Positions 49,840 through 58,489 of a stretch of 59,605 nucleotides of DNA are shown piece by piece. Origin of the DNA: UBA3774 sp045600025 (GTDB taxonomy: Bacteria; Bacillota; Clostridia; Lachnospirales; Lachnospiraceae). Location of the stretch: positions 1 through 59,605 of the forward strand of contig JAZRXC010000064.1 of the NCBI GenBank assembly GCA_045600025.1, in the 5' to 3' direction. The notes under the pieces were generated by a model. It was given only the letters and a program-made list of their open reading frames with translations, did no database searches and had not been told where the DNA came from. Position 1 is the stretch's first letter. Each line of letters begins with the position of its first letter. Both the position numbers and the translations under genes were made by a program.

Positions 49840-50586
49840 ATGAGTAAATTGTTGATAAGAAACACAACTCTTTCAAGCGATGCTCCTACTATATGCAATG
49901 CACTTATGGGTGTGACAAGAGAATCGGTTATTCAAGAAACAAAGATTCTGAATATGCTCGGTGCGGATATCTTTGAATGGAGAGCGGATTGCTTTAAGGC
50001 AATTGACTCTCCGGATGAAGAACTCTCCACACTTCAGGGTCTTCGCAAAGCAGCTAAGGATAAGCCGATTATCTTTTCCATGCGTGATAAAAACTCAGGT
50101 GCGGACAGAGATTTTTCATGTGAGCAGCGCTATAACGCAAGTATTATCGCAATAGAAAGCGGTTGCATAGATATTCTTGAAGTTGAGCTCGGATGCGAAT
50201 GTGTGAACGAGCTTATTGAATGCGCCCGCGCACATGGTATAGCGACTATCGTGGCAGCTTATGACTATCATAAGACCCCGGATGAAGATAAGATACTCGA
50301 ATGTATCTCTAAATGCGAGGCTTTAAATGGAGACATCGTAAAACTCGCTTTCAGCGTATGCGACAAATCAGATGTTTTACGTTTGTCTGATATAATGCTC
50401 AAGTACGGGCAGTCTAATCCAGATACACCTAAGGTAATAGTAGGTATGGGAAAAGACGGCATTGTTACACGAATTCTTCCGAAGTTTTTCAATTCAGTAT
50501 GGACATACGCAAGTGGCATATCAACCACGCTTGAAGGTCAGGTTAACCTTCATGACCTTCGCTCAATCCTTAACGTAGTAAATTAA
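49840..50586 (+). CDS. Type I 3-dehydroquinate dehydratase family protein (catalytic His to Tyr)
   Basis: Class I (Schiff-base) dehydroquinase fold, 248 residues. Kept residues: E46 and R48 (FEWRADCF), R82, Schiff-base K168 (DIVKLAFSV), R211 (GIVTR) and Q234 (EGQV). The general acid/base His of the usual NHDFHKTP motif is Tyr141 (AAYDYHKTP). So imine formation and substrate binding look possible, but the normal proton transfer would be changed. The gene is most likely co-transcribed with iclR, and no strong ribosome site is seen. Confidence 0.85.
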   Translation: MSKLLIRNTTLSSDAPTICNALMGVTRESVIQETKILNMLGADIFEWRADCFKAIDSPDEELSTLQGLRKAAKDKPIIFSMRDKNSGADRDFSCEQRYNASIIAIESGCIDILEVELGCECVNELIECARAHGIATIVAAYDYHKTPDEDKILECISKCEALNGDIVKLAFSVCDKSDVLRLSDIMLKYGQSNPDTPKVIVGMGKDGIVTRILPKFFNSVWTYASGISTTLEGQVNLHDLRSILNVVN

Positions 50587-50612
50587 CCGGCGTGATACGC
50601 CTTGGAGGATAT

Positions 50613-52625
50613 ATGGCTAAGAAACAATTTAAGACAGAGTCCAAGAAGCTTTTGGACATGATGATCAACTCTATTTACACCCACAAGGAAGTATTCCTTC
50701 GTGAGCTCATATCAAATGCAAGCGATGCCTGCGATAAGCTTCGTTTCCGTTCGCTTACAGATGACAGCATCAAGATTCCGATAGACGGATACGAGATCAG
50801 GCTCGAAGTTGATAAAGCGGCGCGTACCCTTACCATAACCGATAATGGCTGCGGCATGACCTATGACGAACTTGAAAAGAATCTCGGAACTATTGCAAAG
50901 AGCGGTTCTTACGACTTTAAGGCAAATGAAGCAGCTGCGGCAGACACGGATGAGCCGTCTGGCGAAGACAGAGAATCTGACGACGCAGCAGCTGAGAAAA
51001 CCGTAAATGTCATCGGTCAGTTCGGCGTGGGCTTTTATTCTGCATTTATGGTAAGCGATGACATTACTGTAGTGAGCCGCGCTTACGGGGACCCTGCGGA
51101 AGAAGCTACCATCTGGAAATCAAAAGGAATAGACGGCTACACGATTGAAAAGACTGAATGTGAAGATACCGGAACGACCATCACCCTTCATATGAAGGAA
51201 GACACTGAAACAGAAAAATACAGTGAATTTCTTGAAGAGTGGCGTATACGCGAGCTGATTAAAAAATACAGCGATTACATCCGCTACCCGATTATGATGC
51301 TTGTAGAAAAGAGCCGCCCGATCGAAGAAGAGAATGCGGATGAAAACGCAGAACCCAAATATGAAACATATAAAGAGGATGAAACCCTTAACAGCATGAT
51401 TCCGATCTGGAAGCGCGCCGGCAAGGACGTAACCACTGAAGAATATGCTGAGTTTTACAAAAACAAATTCTATGATTACGAAGATCCGCTGAAGGTAATC
51501 CGCTTAAAATCAGAAGGCAGTTGTGAATTCATCAGCCTTATGTTCATCCCGGCTGCGGCGCCTTACAACTACTATAGCCGCGAATATGAAAAAGGCCTGC
51601 AGCTATATTCAAGCGGAGTCCTTATCATGGATAAATGCAAAGACGTGCTGCCTGATTATTTCAGCTTCGTGCGCGGACTTGTAGACAGCGATGACTTAAC
51701 ACTGAATATTTCCCGTGAGACACTGCAGCACGATCACCAGTTGAAGATAATAGCCAAGGCAGTAGAGAAGAAGATAGCATCCGAGCTCGCCAAGCTGCAA
51801 TCAAGCGAGCGCGAGAATTATGAAAAATTCTACAAAGCATTCGGCACCCAGCTCAAATACGGTGTATACAGCGACTACGGCATGCATCAGGATTTGTTAA
51901 AAGATCTCATCATGTTTGCCTCAACATATGAAGCAGAAGAGACGGACGGCTTTAAGCCTGCCTATGTAACCTTCGCAGAATATGCCGGACGCATGAAGGA
52001 AGACCAGAAGAAGATATACTACGCAGCCGGAGAGAATACAGAAGCACTCAAGATGCTTCCTCAGGTAGAAGCAGTAACCGGAGCAGGATATGAAGTGCTC
52101 CTGCTGACAGAAGAAATAGATGAATTTGCCATCAAGATGATGCGCGGATATAAGCCGGAAGGTAAAGACGAGCAGGTAGAATTCATCAACGTATGCCAGG
52201 ATGACTTAGACCTTGAGACAGATGCCGAGAAGAAAGGCCTTGAAGAAGAAAACAAGAAGTCAGAGGACATGTTCAAATACATGAGCGAGAAGCTCGGCGA
52301 GGGTCTCGGCGGTGTTCGCTTCTCCACATCCTGCGGCAAGCACCCGGCTTGCATCTCAAGTGACGGATTTATCTCCGCAAATATGGAAAAGACTATGAGC
52401 CGTCAGCCCGGTGGCAATAATGCCCCTAAGGCGAAGTACACGCTTGATATCAATCTTAAGCACCCGATAGCCGAGAGACTTCGCACGTTGTATGAGACCG
52501 ATAAAGAGACATTTGACAAGTACTCAAAAGTAATTTACGCTCAGGCAAGACTGACCAGCGGCATGAGCATAGATAACCCCGCTGAGCTCGGAGACCTTGT
52601 AGCGGATATACTTGCTGATAAATAA
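50613..52625 (+). CDS. htpG: Hsp90-family chaperone HtpG
   Basis: Homodimeric ATP-dependent chaperone. The 670-residue protein has the GHKL ATPase motifs: FLRELISNASDACDKLR with catalytic E31, ITDNGCGM with D78, and GQFGVGFYSAF (135-145). The middle domain shows NISRETLQHD, with the conserved Arg. The C-terminal dimerisation region follows, without an MEEVD tail. An acidic insertion (about 104-128, rich in Ala, Asp and Glu) lies in the ATP lid and makes the protein longer than the E. coli form. The ATG at 50613 follows GGAGG; an in-frame ATG at 50592 does not. The next gene starts immediately after its stop. Confidence 0.97.
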   Translation: MAKKQFKTESKKLLDMMINSIYTHKEVFLRELISNASDACDKLRFRSLTDDSIKIPIDGYEIRLEVDKAARTLTITDNGCGMTYDELEKNLGTIAKSGSYDFKANEAAAADTDEPSGEDRESDDAAAEKTVNVIGQFGVGFYSAFMVSDDITVVSRAYGDPAEEATIWKSKGIDGYTIEKTECEDTGTTITLHMKEDTETEKYSEFLEEWRIRELIKKYSDYIRYPIMMLVEKSRPIEEENADENAEPKYETYKEDETLNSMIPIWKRAGKDVTTEEYAEFYKNKFYDYEDPLKVIRLKSEGSCEFISLMFIPAAAPYNYYSREYEKGLQLYSSGVLIMDKCKDVLPDYFSFVRGLVDSDDLTLNISRETLQHDHQLKIIAKAVEKKIASELAKLQSSERENYEKFYKAFGTQLKYGVYSDYGMHQDLLKDLIMFASTYEAEETDGFKPAYVTFAEYAGRMKEDQKKIYYAAGENTEALKMLPQVEAVTGAGYEVLLLTEEIDEFAIKMMRGYKPEGKDEQVEFINVCQDDLDLETDAEKKGLEEENKKSEDMFKYMSEKLGEGLGGVRFSTSCGKHPACISSDGFISANMEKTMSRQPGGNNAPKAKYTLDINLKHPIAERLRTLYETDKETFDKYSKVIYAQARLTSGMSIDNPAELGDLVADILADK

Positions 52626-53312
52626 ATGAAAGAAGCATTTACGCGCACGGAGATGTTAATAGGCACTAAAGCCATGGAGGCCCTTGCAGGGGCCCGCGTA
52701 GCCGTCTTCGGAATAGGCGGTGTCGGCGGATACGTGGTCGAGGCACTTGTACGATTCGGCGTCGGCGCGATTGACATAATCGATCACGACGTAATAAGCG
52801 AAACGAATATTAACAGGCAGATTATTGCGGATGTTAATACGCTCGGCCGCCCTAAGACAGAGGTGATGCGAGAACGCATACAAAGCATAAATCCTGACTG
52901 TAAGGCGACGGAGCACAAGATAATGTATCTTCCGGACACGGCGGAGCATATAAACTTCGCAGACTACACATATGTTGTGGATGCGGTAGATACCGTAACG
53001 GCTAAGCTCCTGATAATAGAACGCGCCAAGAAAGCAGGCGTCCCTGTAATAAGCTGCATGGGCACCGCCGGAAAGCTTGATCCGGGTAAACTTGCAATAG
53101 GTGATATAAGTGAGACCAGCATTTGCCCGCTCGCACGCGTAATGCGCAAGGAATTAAAGGCACGTGGTATTACGGATGTTAAGGTATGTTATTCCACGGA
53201 GGAGCCGATAAAGTCAGAGGAAGGACGTCCGGGCTCGTCGGCGATAGTACCGCCGTCGGCAGGACTTATGATAGCAGGAGAAGTAATAAAAGACATAGGA
53301 GGAATGCACTGA
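52626..53312 (+). CDS. tcdA: tRNA threonylcarbamoyladenosine dehydratase (E1-like)
   Basis: ATP-dependent enzyme that cyclises t6A to ct6A at position 37 of tRNAs. The 228-residue protein is an E1/ThiF-like adenylyltransferase: VAVFGIGGVGGYVVEALVRFGV, IIDHDVISETNINRQI, DAVDTVTAKLLII, and the TcdA-type ISCMGTAGKLDP and GSSAIVPPSAGLMIAGEVI. The ATG abuts the htpG stop with no visible ribosome site, which suggests coupling. Its stop overlaps the next ATG (TGATG). Confidence 0.92.
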   Translation: MKEAFTRTEMLIGTKAMEALAGARVAVFGIGGVGGYVVEALVRFGVGAIDIIDHDVISETNINRQIIADVNTLGRPKTEVMRERIQSINPDCKATEHKIMYLPDTAEHINFADYTYVVDAVDTVTAKLLIIERAKKAGVPVISCMGTAGKLDPGKLAIGDISETSICPLARVMRKELKARGITDVKVCYSTEEPIKSEEGRPGSSAIVPPSAGLMIAGEVIKDIGGMH

Positions 53313-54232
53313 TGAGAGAGAACTTTAAAGTTTTATCAAATGACAAAAAAACCATGCTGAACGGTTACTATTGGATACCGGAAGGCGAAGTAAAAGCCGT
53401 AGTTCAGATAACTCACGGCATGGTGGAGCATATACTCCGTTATGAAAAGGTTGCCGAGTTCCTTAACTCGCGCGGCATAGCCGTGATAGGCAATGACCTG
53501 CTCGGCCACGGCGAAAGTCTTGCTACGGAAGACGACCTCGGCTTCTTTGCAAAAAAAGACGGCAAAGGAACCCTGCTTCTTGATATGCACAAGATGACCG
53601 AGCTTGCAAAAGAAAAATGGCCTGGCGTTCCCGTATTTCTGCTTGGACACAGCATGGGTTCATTCTTCGCAAGACGCTATACTACAATCTGGGGGAATGA
53701 AATTGCGGGTGCTATAATAGTCGGCACCGGTATGACTCCTCTGCCTGCCGTAGCCTTCGGAAAACTCATTGCATACGCACAGATAAAAATATACGGTGAC
53801 CATCACCGCAGCAATTTTATAGACGGACTCTGCACAGGAGGATATACGAAATCCTTTAACAAGAAAGGCGTAGGCTCCTGGCTAAACAGAGATGAAGAGG
53901 AAGTTGCCAAATATATTGCAGATCCTAAATGCGGATTTATATTTACTTCAGAAGCATATCATGCAATGTTCTCGGTACTCGAGGATCTTGCGAAAGGTAA
54001 GAATATGGACCGTATACCAAAGAATCTCCCGGTAATATTCATGTCTGGTATGGATGATATAGTGGGCGATTATACCAAGGGAGTACTTAAGTCTTACAAT
54101 CAGTTTGTAGCAGCAGGCCTTACGGATGTTGATCTTAAGTTCTATAAGGATGACAGACATGAAATCCTGCTTGAGCTTGATAAAGAGGATGTATATGCCG
54201 ACCTTGCGGCATTTATCGAGGCACATATCTGA
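53312..54232 (+). CDS. Alpha/beta hydrolase (monoacylglycerol lipase/lysophospholipase type)
   Basis: Cytoplasmic serine hydrolase of 306 residues. The fold is clear: oxyanion-side VQITHGMVEHILRYEKVAEFL, NDLLGHGES, nucleophile elbow LGHSMGSFFARR with S114, late acid in MSGMDDIVGDYTKG and catalytic His in KDDRHEILLE. The pattern matches the hydrolase_4/serine aminopeptidase S33 group, which usually acts on lipid esters. AGGAGG lies ahead of the ATG; the start overlaps tcdA and the stop overlaps dgt. Confidence 0.9.
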   Translation: MRENFKVLSNDKKTMLNGYYWIPEGEVKAVVQITHGMVEHILRYEKVAEFLNSRGIAVIGNDLLGHGESLATEDDLGFFAKKDGKGTLLLDMHKMTELAKEKWPGVPVFLLGHSMGSFFARRYTTIWGNEIAGAIIVGTGMTPLPAVAFGKLIAYAQIKIYGDHHRSNFIDGLCTGGYTKSFNKKGVGSWLNRDEEEVAKYIADPKCGFIFTSEAYHAMFSVLEDLAKGKNMDRIPKNLPVIFMSGMDDIVGDYTKGVLKSYNQFVAAGLTDVDLKFYKDDRHEILLELDKEDVYADLAAFIEAHI

Positions 54233-55251
54233 TGGAAGAAAAAAAGCTTACAATCAGGGAACGTACAGAGCAGCTTGAACAGCTTACATTAAGTCCTTAT
54301 GCAGCGCACAGTGTTGACAGCCGCGGCAGAGAGTTCGATTTGCCCCAATGCGACATAAGAACCTGTTATCAGCGTGACCGTGACCGTATATTGCACAGCA
54401 AGGCATTTCGCCGCCTAAAGCACAAGACTCAAGTTTTTCTGTCACCTGAAGGCGACCATTACCGCACGAGACTTACGCATACGCTTGAGGTATCACAGAT
54501 AGCGAAAACTATCGCGAGAGCGCTTCGCATGAATGAGGATCTTACTGAGGCAATTGCGCTCGGACATGACCTCGGCCATACACCTTTCGGTCATGCCGGA
54601 GAGAGAATACTTAATGAAATCTGCGAAGGCGGATTCTCACACGTCGAACAGAGCGTGCGCATAGTTGAGAAGCTTGAGCATAACCGCGAGGGCCTGAACC
54701 TCACATGGGAAGTCCGTGACGGAATACTAAATCACAGAACCGAGGGCCATGCGGCAACACTTGAGGGACGCATAGTCAGATTTGCCGATAAGATCGCGTA
54801 CATCAGCCACGACATGGATGACGCGATAAGAGCCGGGATTCTGACAGAAGATTCATTGCCCCCTGAATGTCACGCAATACTTGGGACATCTGTACACGAC
54901 CGCCTTGATAAGCTTATTCGCAATATAATATATTGCAGCATGGATAAGGATGACATCCTGATGGATGAAGAAGTATACGAAGCTATGCACACCATGAGAC
55001 GCTACCTCTTTGATCACCTTTACAGCGATTGCATAGCAAAAGATGAAGAGGGCAAGGCCTCCGAAATCATTCGCAGAATATATGAGTATTATATGGAGCA
55101 CTATACTGAGCTGCCGAATGATTACATAGAAGCGATAATAAGCGGTGAGAGTGTATCACGCATTGTATGTGATTATGTAGCGGGTATGACGGACGAATAT
55201 GCCGTCCACACTTATAACGAATTATTTGTTCCAAAGCCCTGGCAATATTAG
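54232..55251 (+). CDS. dgt: Deoxyguanosinetriphosphate triphosphohydrolase-like protein
   Basis: HD-domain dNTPase that removes triphosphate from deoxynucleotides. The 339-residue protein has H83 (RLTHTLEV), H112 and D113 (GHDLGHTPFGHAGE), and a downstream Asp in VRFADKIAYISHDMDDAIR, making up the HD metal site. The N-terminal DIRTCYQRDRDRILHSKAFRRLKHKTQVFL is typical of the dGTPase family. It directly precedes dnaG, a gene order often seen in Clostridia. Confidence 0.93.
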   Translation: MEEKKLTIRERTEQLEQLTLSPYAAHSVDSRGREFDLPQCDIRTCYQRDRDRILHSKAFRRLKHKTQVFLSPEGDHYRTRLTHTLEVSQIAKTIARALRMNEDLTEAIALGHDLGHTPFGHAGERILNEICEGGFSHVEQSVRIVEKLEHNREGLNLTWEVRDGILNHRTEGHAATLEGRIVRFADKIAYISHDMDDAIRAGILTEDSLPPECHAILGTSVHDRLDKLIRNIIYCSMDKDDILMDEEVYEAMHTMRRYLFDHLYSDCIAKDEEGKASEIIRRIYEYYMEHYTELPNDYIEAIISGESVSRIVCDYVAGMTDEYAVHTYNELFVPKPWQY

Positions 55252-55254
55252 TTT

Positions 55255-57012
55255 ATGTACTATTCCGAAGAAACAATTGAAGAAGTCAGAAGCAGAAATG
55301 ACATCATAGGTGTCATATCCCAGTACGTCGATTTGAAGAAAAAAGGCGGACGGTATTTCGGTCTGTGTCCTTTCCACAGTGAAAAGACAGGCTCATTTTC
55401 CGTGTCCGCAGAACATCAGATGTACTATTGCTTCGGCTGCGGAGCCGGGGGAAATGTACTGACCTTTGTTATGCAGTACGAGAATGCCACCTTTGGTGAA
55501 GCGATGCAGATGCTTGCAAATCGCGCAGGCATGGAGCTCCCCAAGGAAGAGCGCAACGAGCAGCAGAAGAAGGAAGACGATCTGCGCGAGAAGCTGCGCG
55601 CGGTAAATAAAGCGACTGCGACATATTATTACAAACAACTCCGCTCACCTGCAGGTGATAAGGGTATGGGATATCTTAAACGTCGCGGCCTTACGGATGA
55701 GACACTCAAGAAGTTCGGACTGGGATATTCACCGGCGTCAAGCGCACCCCTGTATTCATATTTGAAAGAGCAGGGCTTTACAGATGCTCAGCTTACAGAA
55801 ACCAAGAACATCAAGGTCGGTGAGCGTGGCCCTTATGACATCTTCTGGAACAGAGTAATATTCCCTATTATGGATACCAACAAGCGCGTTATCGGATTCG
55901 GCGGACGCGTTATGGGAGACGGAGAACCTAAGTATCTCAACTCCCCGGATTCAATTATATTTGACAAGAGCCGTAATCTCTACGGACTTGCATATGCCAA
56001 GAGCTCACGCAGACCATACCTGCTTTTATGTGAGGGATATATGGATGTTATCTCTCTGCACCAGGCAGGCATTGACTGCGCAGTGGCTTCACTTGGTACC
56101 GCACTGACGGAAGGCCACGCACGGCTTATAAAGCGCTATGTAAATGAAGTTATTATCACTTACGATAGTGACGGGGCCGGACAAAAGGCGGCGCTTAGGG
56201 CAATACCGATTTTGCGCGCTGCCGGACTTTCGGTCAAGGTGCTTGACATGAAGCCGCATAAGGATCCGGATGAGTTTATCACTCACCTCGGAGTAGAGGA
56301 GTATGAACGCCGGATTGCTTCTGCTAAAAATTCATTTTTCTTTGAGACGGATGTTATGCAGTCACAGGCTGACATGCGAGATCCTGAATCCGTTACGGCT
56401 TTTCACAGGGCACTTGCGTCAAGACTTGCGGGCTTTAACGACGCGCTTGAGCGCGAGAATTATATCAATGCCGTAGCTGACAGATACGGGATAAATGCGG
56501 CACAGCTAAAAGAACTTGTTACATTTGTCGGAACAAGTCAGACGGTTACGGAAGAAGAAATACGCGAGAGCAGAGTTGTGACTCTGAATAAGAGAGCGTC
56601 CAAGGGCAGCGGACTTTCAGCAGCTGAGAGAGTAGCGCTTTCATGGGCCGCTTCGGCAGGGCTCTCATATGACCAAGTCAGGGGATATTTGCTTCCGGAG
56701 TATTTTACTGATGAGACTAACAGACAGGTTGCAGATATAGTGTTTGCGGAACTCGAGAAGGGACGCACTCCGTCACCCGCGTCTATTATAGAACGCTTTT
56801 CGGATGTTGAGGCTGCGGGTAAAGTGGCAGCAATATTTGCCGCAGACCCCGATGGAGATGACAGAAGAAGCATTATCATAGATAAGCTCAAGCAGGTTAA
56901 GCAAGCTTACATAAGCCAGGCGCTGCGCGAGCCGGGCTCACCGGAGCGGGTTATGGAGCTTATTAAAGAAAAAGCAGCATTTGAGCGTTGTGACTACGGA
57001 CTTGTAAGATGA
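55255..57012 (+). CDS. dnaG: DNA primase
   Basis: Synthesises RNA primers for lagging-strand replication. The 585-residue protein has the CHC2 zinc finger (C38, H41, C59, C62), the catalytic core and a TOPRIM domain (about 255-335) with LLLCEGYMDVISL and ITYDSDGAGQKAA. The C-terminal helicase-binding part is less conserved. No ribosome site is evident before the ATG, which lies 3 nt after the dgt stop. The stop overlaps trmK by 4 nt; the sigma factor gene that usually follows dnaG in Firmicutes is absent. Confidence 0.97.
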   Translation: MYYSEETIEEVRSRNDIIGVISQYVDLKKKGGRYFGLCPFHSEKTGSFSVSAEHQMYYCFGCGAGGNVLTFVMQYENATFGEAMQMLANRAGMELPKEERNEQQKKEDDLREKLRAVNKATATYYYKQLRSPAGDKGMGYLKRRGLTDETLKKFGLGYSPASSAPLYSYLKEQGFTDAQLTETKNIKVGERGPYDIFWNRVIFPIMDTNKRVIGFGGRVMGDGEPKYLNSPDSIIFDKSRNLYGLAYAKSSRRPYLLLCEGYMDVISLHQAGIDCAVASLGTALTEGHARLIKRYVNEVIITYDSDGAGQKAALRAIPILRAAGLSVKVLDMKPHKDPDEFITHLGVEEYERRIASAKNSFFFETDVMQSQADMRDPESVTAFHRALASRLAGFNDALERENYINAVADRYGINAAQLKELVTFVGTSQTVTEEEIRESRVVTLNKRASKGSGLSAAERVALSWAASAGLSYDQVRGYLLPEYFTDETNRQVADIVFAELEKGRTPSPASIIERFSDVEAAGKVAAIFAADPDGDDRRSIIIDKLKQVKQAYISQALREPGSPERVMELIKEKAAFERCDYGLVR

Positions 57013-57701
57013 AGCTTTCAACGAGACTTGAAACAATTCTTTCACTGATTGATCCGTGCAGGCGTCTTGCGGATATCGGCTGTGACCATGCATTTGTCCC
57101 GATAGAAGCGGTTAGAAGAGGTCTCGCAGATACGGCAATAGCATCAGACATAGGAAAAGGACCGCTGGAAGGCGCTGCGAAACATATAAAAGAAGCAGGG
57201 CTTTCGGAAAAAATTGATTTGCGGCTTGCGGACGGTCTGAAAGGAATTGCTGTAGGTGAGGCTGATGTGATAGTGATAACCGGGATGGGCGGTATGCTCC
57301 TTCGCCGTATTCTGGAAGATGGTGCTGATTTGATTAAGGACGCCACTTTGATCCTGTCACCGCAGTCAGATGAGCAGCTCGTGCGTGATTATTTGGTAAA
57401 TGCCGCAGGGCGCGCTATTTTGGCTGAAAAATGCATTATTGATGAAGGCAAGCCCTATTTCATAATAAAGGCAGTTCCCGGCAAATGCGGGGCGAAATAC
57501 AGCGATTTTGAGCTTGCCTACGGGCGTGATGATACATTTGATGCGGATTCGCAGTTCATTCGCCGCAGATTGATAGAAAATAAGATATACAAGCTGCGCG
57601 AAATTAAAAAGCAGCTTGAGAGTATTTCCTCGGACTGTGCTGACAGTCGCAGAACCGAAATTGCAGATGAATTAAGGAGATTGGAAGATGAAGGTTTATG
57701 A
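57009..57701 (+). CDS. trmK: tRNA (adenine22-N1)-methyltransferase
   Basis: SAM-dependent enzyme that methylates N1 of A22 in bacterial tRNAs. The 230-residue protein shows STRLETILSLIDPCRRLADIGCDHAFVPI with the SAM-binding glycine motif, IASDIGKGPLEGAAKHI and the catalytic-site VIVITGMGGMLLRRILE. The C-terminal coiled coil (about 180-230) is typical of TrmK. It overlaps dnaG by 4 nt and the Nif3-like gene by 14 nt. Confidence 0.93.
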   Translation: MKLSTRLETILSLIDPCRRLADIGCDHAFVPIEAVRRGLADTAIASDIGKGPLEGAAKHIKEAGLSEKIDLRLADGLKGIAVGEADVIVITGMGGMLLRRILEDGADLIKDATLILSPQSDEQLVRDYLVNAAGRAILAEKCIIDEGKPYFIIKAVPGKCGAKYSDFELAYGRDDTFDADSQFIRRRLIENKIYKLREIKKQLESISSDCADSRRTEIADELRRLEDEGL

Positions 57702-58479
57702 ACTCGTGGATATAATTGAGAAATTTGCCCCGCTTTCGCTGGCACTTCCTAAGGATAATCCGGGACTGCAGATCGGCAGAAGAGATGCAGATGTAAAGAA
57801 GGTTTATCTTACGGTTGATGTTACACATGAATCAATTGCTGCAGCAGCTGATGCCGGGTGCGATTTTATTTTATCTCATCATCCGATGATATATCATGAT
57901 CCGCTTATGAATATCAATGATTCCGGACTTCAGTCATCCAAAGCTCTTGAGATAATTGAACATGGCATGACTTATTATGCTACGCATACACCTTTTGATT
58001 GTGCAAAAGGCGGCATGGGTGATGCTGCTGCCGAGATAATCGGAATTAAAGATACAGTACCTATGCTGCCGGATCAGGTAAGCCCGAGCGAAGGCATCGG
58101 ACGCGTGGGAACACTTGACGAGCCTATGACCGCACAGGAACTGGCCGATAAGGTAAAGGCTGTATTTGACCTCTCGGGAGTAATTTTGTATCAGGGCTCT
58201 CCGGCAGGCAAGAAGCTTTCCCGAGTTGCTACGCTTCCGGGCGGCGGCAATTCGGCATGGGAGCTTGCAATCATGCTTAAGGCCGATGCGTATATCACCG
58301 GCGATATTACTTATCACAGTGCTATGGATGCTGTTGAGAAGGGGCTTACAATAATTGATGCGGGTCATTACGGCATCGAATGGATATTTGTCCCGACTAT
58401 GAGAGATTTCCTTGCGGCAAATGCACCCGAACTTGAAATTGTCTGCGCACCTGTTCACCATGTTGCGCAGTTCAGATAA
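57688..58479 (+). CDS. Nif3-like dinuclear metal center protein
   Basis: The 263-residue protein belongs to the NIF3/YqfO (DUF34) family, also called GTP cyclohydrolase I type 2-like. Metal ligands are seen in LSHHPMIY and ATHTPFD, and near the C-terminus in DAGHYGIEW. It lacks the long central insertion present in some relatives. The family's role is not settled. The trmK-nif3 order is conserved across Firmicutes. The ATG lies inside the end of trmK after AAGGAG. Confidence 0.92.
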   Translation: MKVYELVDIIEKFAPLSLALPKDNPGLQIGRRDADVKKVYLTVDVTHESIAAAADAGCDFILSHHPMIYHDPLMNINDSGLQSSKALEIIEHGMTYYATHTPFDCAKGGMGDAAAEIIGIKDTVPMLPDQVSPSEGIGRVGTLDEPMTAQELADKVKAVFDLSGVILYQGSPAGKKLSRVATLPGGGNSAWELAIMLKADAYITGDITYHSAMDAVEKGLTIIDAGHYGIEWIFVPTMRDFLAANAPELEIVCAPVHHVAQFR

Positions 58480-58489
58480 GAGGAAGAAT

